From contig CAWDQZ010000009.1 of NCBI GenBank assembly GCA_963804595.1, forward strand, positions 248,001-312,000: a DNA stretch of 64,000 bases, in the 5' to 3' direction. Each line of letters starts with the position of its first letter. The first letter of the stretch is position 1. The notes under the pieces are model-generated. The model worked only from the letters and a program-made list of their open reading frames with translations. It did not search any database and was not told the DNA's origin. Position numbers and translations under genes: made by a program. Positions 8,677 through 17,910 of the stretch are shown here, in pieces. Source of the stretch: DASUPK01 sp963804595. GTDB lineage: Bacteria > Actinomycetota > Thermoleophilia > Solirubrobacterales > 70-9.

Positions 8677-8709
8677 CGTGTCACGTCTAAGAGTCGTGTC
8701 ACGTCTAAG
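8677..8709. promoter_or_regulatory. Tandem 15-base direct repeat upstream of MMPL exporter
   Basis: CGTGTCACGTCTAAG occurs at 8677-8691 and again at 8695-8709, an 18-base period. Each copy contains the odd palindrome CGTGTCACG. The pair lies 112 bases before the MMPL start in a 206-base gap, where a two-site operator would be expected. The regulator is not in the neighbourhood. Confidence 0.55.
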
Positions 8710-8820
8710 TGACGGAAATCGCAGAAACGAGAGAACGAATTGAGCATGTTTCGCTGCTACAACGCACCGTCGAATCGACCAGAGCCCTGGATGGGGCTCT
8801 AAAGGAAGGGGGAATGCTGG

Positions 8821-10983
8821 ATGACGCGTCACCTCGCCCGACTAGCTGAAATCTCCTATCGCCACCGCGGCAGAGTCGTGCTGCTGTGGGTCGTCGCCAT
8901 GGTCGCGATCATCGCGGTCGGCTCGGCGCTGAAGGGGGACTTCAACGCGAACTACGACACGCCGGGCTCGGAGTCCAAGGCCGCCGGCGACATCACCAAG
9001 CAGCGCTTCGATGGCTACTCCGCGCAGGAGGTCTTCGTGGTCGCCAAGGATCCGAACGGGTTCGCCAACCCGAGCGAGGCCCAACAGCGACTCGCACCGT
9101 TCTTCACGCAGGCCCAGAAGGTCGAGCACATCTCCAACCACACCACGGTCCGCCTCTCCGCCAATCGGCAGATCGCCTCGACCACCCTCCCGATGACCGT
9201 TCCCGGCTGGGAGATGACCAAGGACCAGGGCAAGCAGCTGATCAACGCGGCCAACGACAACGCCGGCAATGGGCTCGAGATCAAGCTCGGCGGGGACCCG
9301 ATCTACGCCGCCCAGTCGCAGTCCAGCCCCGAGGGCTTCGGCTTCCTCGGCGCGGCGATCGTCCTGCTCATCGCCTTCGGGTCGATCGTCGCGGCCGGGC
9401 TCCCGCTCGGCATCGCTCTCGTCGGCCTTGGGATCTCGTCGGCGGGCCTGATCCCGCTGCTGGCGAATGTGATCGACGTGCCCGACTGGACCACGGCGGT
9501 CTCCGGCCTGATCGGGATCGGCGTCGGCATCGACTACGCCCTGCTCGTCCTGACCCGCTTCCGATCGGCGATGAAGGACGGCAAGGACCGCCACGACGCT
9601 GTGGTCGAGGCCGTCACGACGGCCGGTCGCAGCGTGCTGATCGCCGGCTCCACGGTGGTGGTCGCCGTTCTGGGGCTCATCCTGACCGGGCTCAGCTATA
9701 TGTACGGCGTCGCCATCGCGACATCCCTCGCAGTGCTCGTCGTGATGGTCGCCTCGATTACGCTCCTCCCCGCGTTCCTCTCCTATCTGGGGCCGCGGGT
9801 GGACAAGCTCCGGATCCCGTTCCTCGGGCGCGCTCTGCGACCCGATCGGCAGCCGACGGGCGAATCCCCCGCCGCGCGCTGGAGCCACGCGGTGCAGCGA
9901 CGGCCGTGGCCCGCGGCGATCATCGCGCTCGCGATTCTCCTCGCGCTGGCCGCGCCCGCGCTCGGCATGCGGCTCGGCTTCCCCGATGCGGGCAATGACC
10001 CGCCCGACACGATGACGCGTCAGGCCTACGACCTGAACACCGAGGGCTTCGGGCCAGGCAGCAACGGGCCGATCCAGGTGGTGGCGGAGCTGAACGCCCC
10101 GGGAGACAAGGCCGCGACCGGCAATCTCGCGAGCACGCTGCGGAGCGTGCCGGGGGTCAAGTTCGTGACCCCGCCTCGCCTCAACCAGGCCCAGGACGCC
10201 GCGCTGATCACGGTGATCCCGACGACCTCGCCGCAGGACAAGGCAACCCAGGACCTCGTCCATCACCTGCGAGACGACGTGGTCCCGGCGCAAACCCAGA
10301 ACACAGGGCTCACCGTCGACATCGGTGGGGTGACAGCGGCACTCGAGGACCAGAGCAACTACATGAAGGACCGCATGCCCCTCTTCATCGCCGGGGTCGT
10401 GGGGCTTTCATTCCTGCTCCTCCTGGTCGCGTTCCACTCGCCGCTGATCTCACTCAAGGCGGCCGTGATGAACTTGCTCTCGGTGAGCGCCGCCTACGGC
10501 GTGATGACGCTGGCGGCGAACGGGGGCGGGCTCAGCAACCTGATCGGGATCGACCACGAGGTGCCGATCGCCCCGTTCATGCCCGTGATGATGTTCGCGA
10601 TCCTGTTCGGGCTCTCGATGGACTACGAGGTCTTCCTGATCTCGCGGATCCGCGAGGAGTACCAGAAGGATGGGAATACCCAGCGTGCGGTGGCGGACGG
10701 CCTGGCCAAGACCGCGCGGGTGATCACCGCCGCCGCGGCGATCATGGTCGTGGTCTTCCTCTCGTTCGTCACCTCGCAGGAGGTCTTCCTGAAGCTGTTC
10801 GGAATCGGCCTGGCGTCGGCGATCTTCCTCGATGCCACCCTGGTCCGGATGGTCCTCGTGCCGGCGGTGATGTCGCTGCTCGGCAAGTGGAACTGGTGGA
10901 TCCCGAGCTGGCTGGAGCGCACGCTCCCCTCGCTCGACGTCGAGCCGGGTGCGCCTGCCGCCGCCGAGGGAAGCCGTCCGTAG
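8821..10983 (+). CDS. MMPL/RND-family membrane transporter
   Basis: A 720-residue MMPL-type exporter with the standard double layout. A first transmembrane helix (about 20-37) is followed by an extracytoplasmic loop to about 175 and five helices (about 180-335). A second half repeats this pattern, with a loop to about 515 and helices to the end. The Asp-containing motifs GIGVGIDYALLVLTRFR and LFGLSMDYEVFLISRIREEY mark the paired proton-relay helices. Actinobacterial relatives export lipids, siderophores or drugs; the cargo here is unknown. The GGAAGGGGG ribosome site precedes ATG 8821. It appears monocistronic, with a hairpin terminator after the stop. Confidence 0.93.
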   Translation: MTRHLARLAEISYRHRGRVVLLWVVAMVAIIAVGSALKGDFNANYDTPGSESKAAGDITKQRFDGYSAQEVFVVAKDPNGFANPSEAQQRLAPFFTQAQKVEHISNHTTVRLSANRQIASTTLPMTVPGWEMTKDQGKQLINAANDNAGNGLEIKLGGDPIYAAQSQSSPEGFGFLGAAIVLLIAFGSIVAAGLPLGIALVGLGISSAGLIPLLANVIDVPDWTTAVSGLIGIGVGIDYALLVLTRFRSAMKDGKDRHDAVVEAVTTAGRSVLIAGSTVVVAVLGLILTGLSYMYGVAIATSLAVLVVMVASITLLPAFLSYLGPRVDKLRIPFLGRALRPDRQPTGESPAARWSHAVQRRPWPAAIIALAILLALAAPALGMRLGFPDAGNDPPDTMTRQAYDLNTEGFGPGSNGPIQVVAELNAPGDKAATGNLASTLRSVPGVKFVTPPRLNQAQDAALITVIPTTSPQDKATQDLVHHLRDDVVPAQTQNTGLTVDIGGVTAALEDQSNYMKDRMPLFIAGVVGLSFLLLLVAFHSPLISLKAAVMNLLSVSAAYGVMTLAANGGGLSNLIGIDHEVPIAPFMPVMMFAILFGLSMDYEVFLISRIREEYQKDGNTQRAVADGLAKTARVITAAAAIMVVVFLSFVTSQEVFLKLFGIGLASAIFLDATLVRMVLVPAVMSLLGKWNWWIPSWLERTLPSLDVEPGAPAAAEGSRP

Positions 10984-10993
10984 GGATACCTCG

Positions 10994-11041
10994 CCGATTC
11001 GGCGCCTTCTTCCGGGATAACCGGCGGAAGGCGCCGATCGG
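10994..11041. terminator. Long hairpin terminator after MMPL gene
   Basis: Arms 11000-11015 (CGGCGCCTTCTTCCGG) and 11021-11036 pair at 14 of 16 positions around a GATAA loop. The outer CCGAT/ATCGG (10994-10998 and 11037-11041) extends the stem. No T-run follows, as is common in high-GC actinobacterial terminators. Confidence 0.7.
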
Positions 11042-11092
11042 CTGCTGCATCTGATCCCGAGTGGGGTGGTCGGTAAGGTCAGTAGGTTGGCC

Positions 11093-14000
11093 ATGAGTAC
11101 GTCCGCGACCCAAAAGTCACCCCTGGAGCCCTTCTCCGAGCCCGTCCGGAAGTGGTTTCAGGCGTCGTTTGAGGCCCCCACGCCCGCCCAGGCGGCGGGC
11201 TGGCCGGCGATCGGGTCAGGTGCGCACACACTGATCTGCGCTCCGACGGGCTCCGGAAAGACGCTCGCCGCCTTCCTCTGGGGGATCGACCGCCTCGCGC
11301 GCGAGCCCGAGAGGCTCGGCTCGGGCGTGCGAATCGTCTATGTCTCCCCCCTCAAGGCGCTCTCCTACGACATCGAGCGCAACCTGCGCGCGCCGCTGCA
11401 GGGCATCGCGGCGCCGATCTCGGTCGCCCTGCGCACCGGCGACACACCACAGTCCGAACGGCGTGCGATGCGCCGCGAGCCGCCGGACATCCTGATCACC
11501 ACCCCCGAGTCGCTCTATCTGATGCTCAGCTCGCAGGCGCGCGAGATCCTCACCGGTGTCGAGGCCGTGATCATCGACGAGATCCACGCGGTCGCCCCCT
11601 CGAAGCGCGGTTCTCATCTCGCCCTGACCATGGAGCGTCTCGACCATCTCGGAGAGGAGCCCGTTCAACGGATCGGACTGTCAGCGACCCAGCGCCCGCT
11701 CGAGCGCATCGGCGACTTTCTCGTGGGAGCGGGTCGTAGCTGCGAGATCGTCGATGCCAGCGAGCCCAAGCAGCTCGACCTCGAGATCGTCGTGCCGGTC
11801 GAGGACATGGTCGAGCCGAGCCCCCTCGACAACAAGCGGCGAGACGGTGCCGACACCGGCAAGACACCACCGCCCAACCTCGAGCACTCACCGGAGCGGA
11901 TCGACCCGGGCCCGATAGAGGCCTCGCTCGACCCAGCGACCAACACCCGCTCGATCTGGCCCGCCATCTACCCGGAGCTGCTTCGCCTGGTCCGCGAGCA
12001 CAACTCAACCATCGTCTTCGTCAACAACCGCCGGGCCGCCGAGCGGATCGCCAAGCGCCTCAACGAGATGCACAACGACGATGATGCGAGGGCGAGCGAC
12101 AGCGAGACCCGTGAGATGGTGGAGTTGCCGGCGACCGAGCACGCCGGGAACGCCAAGAACGGCAGCAAGGGACCGGCGGAGATCGCTCGCGCCCACCACG
12201 GCTCGCTCTCGCATGAGGAGCGAGCCCTGGTCGAGGAGCTGCTCAAGTCCGGCGAGCTCCCCTGCCTGGTTGCGACCTCGTCCCTCGAACTGGGCATCGA
12301 CATGGGAGCCGTCGACCTGGTCATCCAGGTCGAGTCGCCGAAGTCGGTGACGCGCGGCCTCCAGCGGGTCGGCCGCGCCGGCCACACGCTGGGGGAAGTC
12401 TCGAAGGGCCGGATCTTCCCCAAGTTCCGTGCCGACCTCCTGGAGTGCGCGGTGGTCGCCCGCCGGATGCGCACCGGGGAGATCGAGGAGACGGTGATCC
12501 CCCAGAACCCGCTCGACGTGCTCGCACAGCACCTCGTCTCGATGGCGGCTCTCGACGAGTGGGAGGTCGACGACGTCGAGAAGCTCGTTCGCTCGGCGCA
12601 GCCCTTCTCCGAGCTCTCCCGCGAGCAGCTGGAGAACGTCCTCGACATGCTCGACGGCCGCTATCCCTCGGAGAGGTTCGCCGAGCTGCGCCCCCGGATC
12701 GTCTGGGACCGGACCAAGGGCACCATGCGCGGCCGTCCCGGCGCGCGTCAGCTCGCCGTCGCCAACGCGGGCACGATCCCCGACCGGGGTCTCTACGGCG
12801 TCCACCTTCCAGACGGCCGGCGGGTCGGCGAGCTGGACGAGGAGATGGTCTACGAGGCGCGCCCCGGCCAGACCTTCCTGCTCGGCGCCAGCACCTGGCG
12901 GATCGAGGAGATCACCCGGGACCGCGTGATCGTCACCCCGGCCCCTGGAACCCCCGGAGCCGTCCCCTTCTGGCGCGGCGACGGCATCGGCCGCCCGGCG
13001 GAGCTCGGCAAGGCGATCGGCGCCTTCTCCCGCGAGGCCGTCAACGCCGACCCGAAGCAGCTCGCGAAGGAGAACGACCTCGACAAGCTCGCCGCGCAGA
13101 ACCTCGTCAACTACCTGACCGAGCAGCAGGCCGCGACCCGCGTCGTCCCCTCCGACGAGGCGATCGTGATCGAGCGCTTCCGCGACGAGATCGGTGACTG
13201 GCGCCTCTGCGTCCTCTCCCCGTGGGGCGGCCGTGTGCACGCCGCCTGGGCGCTCGCCCTCTCGGCCAAGATCCGAGACGAGCGCGACCTCGAGGCGGAC
13301 GCGATCTGGTCGGACGACGGGATCGTCGTCCATCTCCCCGACGCCGACGAGCCGCCGCCCGCCGACCTCGTGCTGATCGAGCCGGACGAGATCGAGGACC
13401 TCGTCATCCGCGAGCTGGCCAGCTCAGCGCTCTTCGGCGCCCGCTTCCGCGAGAACGCCGCCCGCTCCCTGCTGATCCCGCGCGCCTGGCCCGGCAAGCG
13501 CACGCCTCTCTGGCAGCAGCGGCTCAAGTCGCAGAGCCTGCTCGAGGTAGCCCGCGACTTCCCCCGCTTCCCGGTGATCCTCGAGACCTACCGGGAGGTG
13601 ATGCGGGACGTCCTCGACCTGCCGGCGCTCAAGGACCTGCTCCGCGACCTGCACTCCCGCCGGATCACGATGGTCGAAGTCGAGACGCCGACGGCCTCGC
13701 CCTTCGCGTCGTCCCTTCTCTTCGACTACGTCGCCACCTACATGTACGAAGGCGATACTCCGAACGCGGAGCGCCGCGCCGCCGCCCTCGCTCTCGACCG
13801 TGACCTGCTCGCGGAGCTGCTCGGCCAGGAGGAGCTCCGGGAGCTGATCGACCCGGAGGCGCTGGAGGAGGTCGCCGAGCAACTTCAGCACCTGACCGAG
13901 GTCGCGAAGGCCAAGGACCGCGACGGTCTCCAGCAGATCCTGAGACGCCTCGGCGACCTCACCGAGGAGGAGGCCGAGGAGCGGGTCGAGGAGGGCTACT

Positions 14001-15628
14001 CCGCCAGGTCGATGCTCGACAAGCTGGTCAAGGAGCGTCGCGCCGCCCTCGTCCGCATCGCGGGCCAGGAGCGCTACATCGCCGCCGAGGACGCCGGCCT
14101 CTACCGGGATGCGCTCGGGGTCCCGCCGCCCGCCGGACTGCCGGAGAGCTTCCTCGAGCCGGTCGACGATGCCCTCGTCTCGCTCATCCGCCGGTATGCG
14201 GCCACCCACGTCCCCTTCCCCACCCGGCAACTCGGCGACCGCTACGGAGTCGATCCAAGCTCCGCGCTCAAGGAGCTCGAGCGCTCCGGGCAGATCGTCC
14301 GGGGTGAGCTCCTGCCGGGAGGCACAACGCGCGAGTGGTGCGAGTCCGACGTCCTGCGCAGGCTGCGGCGCGCCAGCCTGGCACGCCTTCGCAAGGAGGT
14401 CGAGGCGACCGATCAGCGCGAGCTCGCCCGCTTCCTGCCGAGCTGGCAGAACGTCGACGCCCACGGCCGCAGCGGCGCCGGTCCGGACCGCCTCCGCGAG
14501 GCTCTCGTCTCGCTCCAGGGGGTCGCCCTCACCCCGAAGACCTGGGAGCGGGACGTCCTGCCTCGGCGCTTGGGCTCCTACAGTCCGGCTTGGCTGGACG
14601 AGCTCTGCACGAGCGGCGAGCTCGTCTGGGTCGGAGCCGGAGCACTGGGACGAAATGACGGCAAGGTGGCCCTCTACTTCCGCGAGGACGTCAGGCTGGC
14701 CGGCCCTCCGCCGGGCAACGCGAAGCTCGATCGCCCCGACGGGGAGACCCATGACGCGATCCGCGAGCGGCTCGCGCAGGGGCCGTGCTTCTGGCTCGAC
14801 CTGCTCGAGCTCGAGGGCTCGGCCGAGGAGCTGCACGAGGCACTCTGGGACCTGGCCTGGTCCGGAGAGGTGACCAACGACGCCTTCGCGCCGCTGCGCG
14901 CCCCTCGCTTGCGGGCAGCCCAGCGAACCCAGGGGGGCGGCCGACGCTTCGCCCGGCGCCGCGCGGCAGCCTCGGGGACCGTGCTCGGCCGCTGGTCTCT
15001 GACCGCCCCGCTGTTCGCCGAGGCGCCCTCGGCCGGCCCCCGGAGTCGCGCCCTCGCCGAGCTGATGCTGGAGCGCCACGGCATCGTGACCCGGGAGACA
15101 GCGATCGCCGAGGGCATCCCCGGCGGCTTCGCCTCGATCTACGGCGAGCTCCAGAACCTCGAGCTGCTCGGCACCGCCAGACGCGGCTACTTCGTGGAGG
15201 GCCTCGGCGGGGCCCAGTTCGCCCTGCCCGGCGCCGTCGAGCGGCTCCGCAGCCTGCCGAGGGCGGACGCGTCGCTCCAGGTCCTGGCGGCGACCGACCC
15301 CGCGAATCCCTACGGAGCCACTCTGTCGTGGCCGAAGCTCGAGGGGCAAAGGCGTCCGGCGCGCACCGCGGGCGCCTACGTGCTGCTGCGCGATGGCGAG
15401 CCGCTGGTGTATGTCGAGCGCGGAGGCAAGGGCCTGCTCCGCCTCCAGAAGATCGACGACGGTGAGTTCATCGAGTGCCTCGGCGCGCTGGCCGAGGCGG
15501 CGCAGGCGGGCGAGATCGAGAAACTCGCAGTAGAGCGGGTCGATGGCGAGCCCGTCATCGGCTCGGGCATGGAGGCGGCGCTGATCGAGGCCGGCTTCCG
15601 CCGCCAGCCGCGCCGCCTGGTCGCGTAA
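11093..15628 (+). CDS. lhr: Lhr-type superfamily 2 DNA helicase
   Basis: A long-form Lhr, about 1511 residues, an ATP-dependent 3'-5' DNA translocase induced by DNA damage in mycobacteria. The motor shows APTGSGKT (Walker A, about residue 50), VSPLKAL, TTPESLYLML, IIDEIHAV (motif II), LSATQRPLERI, FVNNRRAAERIA, SSLELGIDMG and QRVGRAGH. After the winged-helix and Lhr-core segments (to about 870), the extra C-terminal region typical of long bacterial Lhr carries further winged-helix modules and ends PVIGSGMEAALIEAGFRRQPRRLV. ATG 11093 is preferred over GTG 11066 because it begins family-like sequence, but neither has a good ribosome site. Confidence 0.93.
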   Translation: MSTSATQKSPLEPFSEPVRKWFQASFEAPTPAQAAGWPAIGSGAHTLICAPTGSGKTLAAFLWGIDRLAREPERLGSGVRIVYVSPLKALSYDIERNLRAPLQGIAAPISVALRTGDTPQSERRAMRREPPDILITTPESLYLMLSSQAREILTGVEAVIIDEIHAVAPSKRGSHLALTMERLDHLGEEPVQRIGLSATQRPLERIGDFLVGAGRSCEIVDASEPKQLDLEIVVPVEDMVEPSPLDNKRRDGADTGKTPPPNLEHSPERIDPGPIEASLDPATNTRSIWPAIYPELLRLVREHNSTIVFVNNRRAAERIAKRLNEMHNDDDARASDSETREMVELPATEHAGNAKNGSKGPAEIARAHHGSLSHEERALVEELLKSGELPCLVATSSLELGIDMGAVDLVIQVESPKSVTRGLQRVGRAGHTLGEVSKGRIFPKFRADLLECAVVARRMRTGEIEETVIPQNPLDVLAQHLVSMAALDEWEVDDVEKLVRSAQPFSELSREQLENVLDMLDGRYPSERFAELRPRIVWDRTKGTMRGRPGARQLAVANAGTIPDRGLYGVHLPDGRRVGELDEEMVYEARPGQTFLLGASTWRIEEITRDRVIVTPAPGTPGAVPFWRGDGIGRPAELGKAIGAFSREAVNADPKQLAKENDLDKLAAQNLVNYLTEQQAATRVVPSDEAIVIERFRDEIGDWRLCVLSPWGGRVHAAWALALSAKIRDERDLEADAIWSDDGIVVHLPDADEPPPADLVLIEPDEIEDLVIRELASSALFGARFRENAARSLLIPRAWPGKRTPLWQQRLKSQSLLEVARDFPRFPVILETYREVMRDVLDLPALKDLLRDLHSRRITMVEVETPTASPFASSLLFDYVATYMYEGDTPNAERRAAALALDRDLLAELLGQEELRELIDPEALEEVAEQLQHLTEVAKAKDRDGLQQILRRLGDLTEEEAEERVEEGYSARSMLDKLVKERRAALVRIAGQERYIAAEDAGLYRDALGVPPPAGLPESFLEPVDDALVSLIRRYAATHVPFPTRQLGDRYGVDPSSALKELERSGQIVRGELLPGGTTREWCESDVLRRLRRASLARLRKEVEATDQRELARFLPSWQNVDAHGRSGAGPDRLREALVSLQGVALTPKTWERDVLPRRLGSYSPAWLDELCTSGELVWVGAGALGRNDGKVALYFREDVRLAGPPPGNAKLDRPDGETHDAIRERLAQGPCFWLDLLELEGSAEELHEALWDLAWSGEVTNDAFAPLRAPRLRAAQRTQGGGRRFARRRAAASGTVLGRWSLTAPLFAEAPSAGPRSRALAELMLERHGIVTRETAIAEGIPGGFASIYGELQNLELLGTARRGYFVEGLGGAQFALPGAVERLRSLPRADASLQVLAATDPANPYGATLSWPKLEGQRRPARTAGAYVLLRDGEPLVYVERGGKGLLRLQKIDDGEFIECLGALAEAAQAGEIEKLAVERVDGEPVIGSGMEAALIEAGFRRQPRRLVA

Positions 15629-15710
15629 TGAGAGGGTGCAGCGGAGGTGAGAGGGTGCAGCGGACGCGAGCGGAGCAGCACCCGATTAGTTCTTGGCAGC
15701 AACCCGATTC
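15629..15710. repeat. Tandem 17-base repeat and hairpin after lhr
   Basis: TGAGAGGGTGCAGCGGA is present at 15629-15645 and 15648-15664. The second copy's GGGTGC can pair with GCACCC at 15678-15683. The sequence AGCAACCCGATTC at 15698-15710 recurs exactly after groEL (20987-20999), also beside a GGGTGC-type hairpin. It probably serves as a terminator or REP-like element between lhr and the glycosylase gene. Confidence 0.5.
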
Positions 15711-15713
15711 GTA

Positions 15714-16481
15714 ATGGAAGGGGACTCGATCCTCCGCATCGCTCGGCGGATTGATGCCGCCCTGGCCGGCGAACCGGTCTCGATCCGGACTCCGGGTCCC
15801 CGCCGGCCCGAGGGCCTCGCGCCCTCCGCCATCGACGGCCTGGTGCTCGAGCGGGTCGAGAGCCGCGGCAAGCACCTTCTCCTCCACTTCGAGGATCGGC
15901 TCGTCCTCCACAGCCACCTGGGGATGCGGGGCACCTGGCAGCTCTATCGCGAGGGCGAACGCTGGCGGCGGCCGCGCTCCCAGGCCTGGATCGCGCTGAC
16001 GGGCAACGGCGCCGAGGCGGTCAACTTCGGCGGATCGAGGATGCGGATTGCGACCGAGGCTCAGCTTCGGCAGGATCCGCGGCTGGCGCGGCTCGGACCC
16101 GACGTCCTGGCCGACGATTTCGACTCGGCCGCTGTCATCGGTCGCATGCGAGCGATCGCGCCCGAGATCGAGCTCGGCCAGGCGCTCCTCGGACAGCGAC
16201 TGGTGGCCGGAATCGGCAACATCTTCAAGTCCGAGGGATGCTTCGCGGCGCGGATCGATCCGAATCGCCGCGTCGACTCGTTTGGCGACGACGAGCTAGC
16301 GGCGGTGCTGAACGCGACTCGCGGCCTCATGCTCGAGGCGGTGGAGTCGGGCCGACAGTCGAAGCGCATCTACCGCCGAGCCGGCGAGCCCTGCCCTCGC
16401 TGCGGTACGAGGATCGAGTCGCGAGCCCAGGGCGACGACGCGCGTACCACCTACTGGTGCCCGGGCTGCCAAACGGGCTGA
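15714..16481 (+). CDS. Fpg/Nei-family DNA glycosylase lacking the N-terminal Pro
   Basis: A 255-residue Fpg/Nei family base-excision glycosylase. After the N-terminal MEGDSILRIARRI come the beta-hairpin Lys in RGKHLLLHF (K53), HSHLGMRGTW, and the H2TH motif around GQRLVAGIGNIFKSEGCF. A C-terminal zinc finger follows, CPRCG and then CPGC. In Fpg and Nei the initiator Met is removed and Pro is the nucleophile, followed by Glu-Gly. Here the codon before Glu is the ATG itself, so the Pro is absent while Glu2 is kept. Met before Glu is not normally removed, so the Met alpha-amine would sit in the Pro position. No alternative start restores Pro. Confidence 0.88.
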   Translation: MEGDSILRIARRIDAALAGEPVSIRTPGPRRPEGLAPSAIDGLVLERVESRGKHLLLHFEDRLVLHSHLGMRGTWQLYREGERWRRPRSQAWIALTGNGAEAVNFGGSRMRIATEAQLRQDPRLARLGPDVLADDFDSAAVIGRMRAIAPEIELGQALLGQRLVAGIGNIFKSEGCFAARIDPNRRVDSFGDDELAAVLNATRGLMLEAVESGRQSKRIYRRAGEPCPRCGTRIESRAQGDDARTTYWCPGCQTG

Positions 16482-16498
16482 ACCCGTGATAATCACGA

Positions 16499-17203
16499 AT
16501 GGGTATGGAGAGCGGAGTTAGGCAACAGACCGTCGAGCTGCTCGGAGGGGTTCCGCTGTTCTCGGAGCTCACACCGGAGGACCTGGATCGCGTCGCCCAG
16601 GTGGCGATCCCGCGCAGCTACCCGCGAGAGACCCGTGTCTTCCACGAGGGCGACCCCGGCGACGCCTGCTACATCGTCAGCAAGGGGAGTTGCCGTGTGA
16701 CGCGCCAGCACTCCGATGGTCGCGTGATCACGCTGGCGACCCTCGGCCCCGGCGCGATCTTCGGCGAGCTGGCGATGCTCGACGGCGAGAGCCGCTCGGC
16801 CAGCGTCGAGGCGGCGGAGGACACCGAGCTGCTCGCGCTTCCAGCCAGCGACATGCGCAACCTGATTCGCAGCCACCCCGAGATGGCCGAGAAGCTCGTT
16901 GTCGCCCTCACCCGGCGCCTCCGGGAGGCGAACGAGCGGATCGCCCGCCAGTCCTTCCAGACCGTTCCCAGCCGCGTCGCGGGCGTCCTCAACCAGCTGC
17001 TCGCCGAGGAGGCCGTCACCCCACTCGTCAAGGACGGCGTCACCATCCGCCTGCGGCAGTCGGACCTCGCCCAGATGGCGGGGACTTCCCGCGAAAGCGT
17101 CAGCCGCTTCCTCGCCACCCTCGAGCGCGCAGGCGTCGTGCAGGTCGGACGCGGCCGAGTCACCGTGATCGAGCCCGAACGGCTCGACGCCTACATTTTT
17201 TGA
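16499..17203 (+). CDS. Crp/Fnr-family transcription regulator
   Basis: A 234-residue regulator: cyclic-nucleotide-binding domain at about 15-130 and winged helix-turn-helix at about 155-225. The phosphate-binding cassette is FGELAMLDGESRSASV, which keeps the Gly-Glu and Arg-Ser-Ala residues used to bind cAMP in Crp and Mycobacterium CRP-like proteins. The DNA-recognition segment is RQSDLAQMAGTSRESVSRFL. No Cys cluster is present, so it is not Fnr-like oxygen sensing. It ends directly against the GTG of the methyltransferase gene. Confidence 0.92.
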   Translation: MGMESGVRQQTVELLGGVPLFSELTPEDLDRVAQVAIPRSYPRETRVFHEGDPGDACYIVSKGSCRVTRQHSDGRVITLATLGPGAIFGELAMLDGESRSASVEAAEDTELLALPASDMRNLIRSHPEMAEKLVVALTRRLREANERIARQSFQTVPSRVAGVLNQLLAEEAVTPLVKDGVTIRLRQSDLAQMAGTSRESVSRFLATLERAGVVQVGRGRVTVIEPERLDAYIF

Positions 17204-17869
17204 GTGTCCTTCGGACGCTCCACCGACTTCTCGGAGCAACGCCATTCGATGGTCGAGCGGCAGCTGCGCCGGCGGGGCATCTCCGACGAGCGGGTCCTTC
17301 GGGCGATGGACGCGGTGCCCCGCGAGCACTTCGTTCCCGAGGGCGTGCGGCGGAGCGCCTACAACGACTCGGCCCTGCCGATCGGCCACGAGCAGACGAT
17401 CTCCCAACCCTGGGTGGTGGCCGCGATCTGTCAGGCGCTCAACCTCCGCGGGAACGAGTTGGTGCTCGAGATCGGGACCGGCTCCGGCTATTCCGCGGCG
17501 GTGCTGTCCGAGCTCGCGGACCACATCGTCAGCATCGAGCGGGTGCCGGAGCTGGGCGAATGGGCCCGCGAACGGCTGGACGAGCTCGTCATCCGGAACG
17601 TCGAGGTGGTCATCGGCGATGGCAGTCGCGGCCATCCGGAGCGAGCCCCGTACGACGCCATCGCGGTGCACGCCGCGTCGCCCGAGGCCCCGCACAGCCT
17701 CCTCTCCCAGCTGGCGCCGGACGGCCGGCTGGTGGTGCCGATCGCGACCGGGTCGGCCGACCTGCTCACGGCGTTCATCAGGGAGAACGGGGACCTGCGC
17801 CAGGAGACGATCGGGCCGTGCCGCTTCGTTCCGCTGATCGGCGCCGAGGGCTTCCAGCCACCGGACTGA
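17204..17869 (+). CDS. pcm: Protein-L-isoaspartate O-methyltransferase
   Basis: Repairs isoaspartyl residues using S-adenosylmethionine. The 221-residue protein has MVERQLRRRGISDERVLRAM, then VPREHFVPEG, the AYNDSALPIGHEQTISQP motif that binds the isoaspartyl peptide, and the SAM-binding LEIGTGSGYSAAVLSELA. These are all diagnostic of PCMT. The GTG start follows the Crp stop with no gap (TGAGTG), so it is co-transcribed and probably translationally coupled. Confidence 0.93.
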   Translation: MSFGRSTDFSEQRHSMVERQLRRRGISDERVLRAMDAVPREHFVPEGVRRSAYNDSALPIGHEQTISQPWVVAAICQALNLRGNELVLEIGTGSGYSAAVLSELADHIVSIERVPELGEWARERLDELVIRNVEVVIGDGSRGHPERAPYDAIAVHAASPEAPHSLLSQLAPDGRLVVPIATGSADLLTAFIRENGDLRQETIGPCRFVPLIGAEGFQPPD

Positions 17870-17910
17870 AGCGGCGGCCGCAGCTGCCGCGCCTGAAGTA
17901 GGCTCGGGCC

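Noticed and set aside
11083..11092. TAGGTT four bases before the lhr ATG as a leaderless -10
   Set aside because: The four-base gap is too short for transcription to start at or before the codon; not counted in the leaderless set.
13424..15349. A 641-codon minus-strand frame opposite lhr
   Set aside because: Shadow of lhr with no start context or domain.
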